DNA of 64,000 bases from Bacteroidales bacterium (lineage in GTDB: Bacteria; Bacteroidota; Bacteroidia; Bacteroidales; UBA10428). The notes under the pieces are model-generated. The model was not told the DNA's origin, did no database searches, and saw only the letters and a program-made list of their open reading frames with translations. This document shows positions 63,598-64,000 of the stretch, piece after piece (the stretch's first letter is position 1; each line of letters begins with the position of its first letter). The stretch spans positions 1 to 64,000 of the forward strand of contig JAFGKY010000089.1 of NCBI GenBank assembly GCA_016928305.1, given 5' to 3'. Both the position numbers and the translations under genes were made by a program.

Positions 63598-63953
63598 ATA
63601 GTAACATCGCTCAACTGAACCGGGACTTGTAAGTTATACAAAATTATCAGACCGGATATTTTACCATCACGGCAGGTTTTGTTGTCAGAATTGGGATGGC
63701 CGGGATTTAGAGGATTTTGGGATTCATTGTCTGAATTGGGATGACCGGGATTTATAGGATTATAGGATTAAATATATTAAATCACGTAAATCCTTTAATC
63801 CTGGATATCCCAATTCTGACATCAATCCCAATTCTGACAACATCCCCAATTCAGACAATATTTTGGTTACCTCCGCGCAACCAAATTTGTACTTAAACTG
63901 TCATCTGATTGACAGAAGGTATTTTTTTGTAACTTTCTTAATATTTATACGCT
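63598..63953. other. Intergenic region with repeat element and promoter
   Basis: After the beta-helix gene come copy B of the dispersed element (63682-63860), a hairpin with arms TGGTT and AACCA (about 63860-63885), and a TTTTTTTGTAACTTTC stretch before the partial gene, like that before the acyltransferase gene. No gene seen. Confidence 0.6.
63682..63860. repeat. Dispersed inverted-repeat element, copy B
   Basis: Two forward arms (TTGTCAGAATTGGGATGG at 63682; TTGTCTGAATTGGGATGA at 63727) and three reverse arms (ATCCCAATTCTGACA, AATCCCAATTCTGACA, ATCCCCAATTCAGACA), with a central AATCCTTTAATCC. Nested pairing is possible, as in copy A. Confidence 0.87.
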
Positions 63954-64000
63954 ATGAAAACCAACAGTTTACTTTGGATCTGTCCGCTTTTGTTAACGGC
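63954..64000 (+). CDS. Start of a secreted protein (partial)
   Basis: ATG at 63954 followed by KTNSLLWICPLLLT, the beginning of a signal peptide; the rest is beyond the window. Preceded by a T-rich promoter-like stretch. Confidence 0.5.
   Translation, partial: MKTNSLLWICPLLLT

Overview
The window comes from a Bacteroidota chromosome, most likely Bacteroidales or Marinilabiliales in the broad sense; the family cannot be fixed from sequence alone. The evidence is: type IX secretion (T9SS) C-terminal sorting domains on several secreted proteins, FecI/FecR/TonB-receptor cassettes, Bacteroidota-restricted families (DUF4249, DUF4924, GIN-type head domain), a hybrid sensor kinase with an AraC output domain, and A-rich translation starts without clear Shine-Dalgarno sites. 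No rRNA, tRNA, CRISPR array, prophage or complete insertion sequence was seen.

Layout. 1-4.4 kb: an orphan T9SS tail, then an operon (minus strand) for GDP-D-glycero-D-manno-heptose (gmhA, hddA and a three-domain hddC-gmhB-kinase fusion). 4.4-20 kb: mostly housekeeping genes (hflK-hflC, a Nudix hydrolase, miaA, aconitase, a stand-alone GT51 peptidoglycan glycosyltransferase, a YciO-type protein, a pseudouridine synthase, panB, dnaK). 20-24.4 kb: a MORN-type secreted protein, a T9SS subtilase and xseA-xseB. 24.5-32.1 kb: an eight-gene operon on the minus strand, read as ECF sigma factor, anti-sigma, DUF4097-like protein, GIN-head lipoprotein, two small outer-membrane proteins, TonB-dependent receptor, DUF4249 lipoprotein. 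32.4-41.1 kb: an S4-domain protein, DUF4924, flavin reductase, MFS transporter, acyltransferase-SDR pair, VOC protein and a SiaC-family protein. 41.2-48.5 kb: a lipoprotein, a REP-associated tyrosine transposase (RAYT) with REP palindromes, and a second sigma/FecR/TonB-receptor/DUF4249 operon. 48.5-63.9 kb: an accessory block holding a chimeric FISUMP/putative glycosidase protein, a methyltransferase, a 7TM hybrid two-component regulator, a T9SS SGNH-like protein with a frameshifted signal peptide, and a 2088-residue four-module beta-helix protein.

How the parts connect. Two TonB-receptor/DUF4249 pairs sit under different ECF-sigma circuits, one of the FecIR type with an STN domain on the receptor and one without, which suggests two independently induced uptake or surface systems. 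In the 48.5-63.9 kb block a one-protein regulator lies between secreted proteins with carbohydrate-handling features, resembling a polysaccharide locus without SusC/SusD. Copies of one inverted-repeat element lie at both ends of that block.

Repeats are the most unusual feature. Tandem heptamer arrays (TTCACTG, CTTGTCC, ATTCACT and relatives) sit at the 3' ends of genes, in two cases entering the coding sequence or stop codon. Octamer arrays (ACAAAATC, ATCATCAA) sit 7-11 bp before start codons. REP palindromes lie around and inside the RAYT gene.
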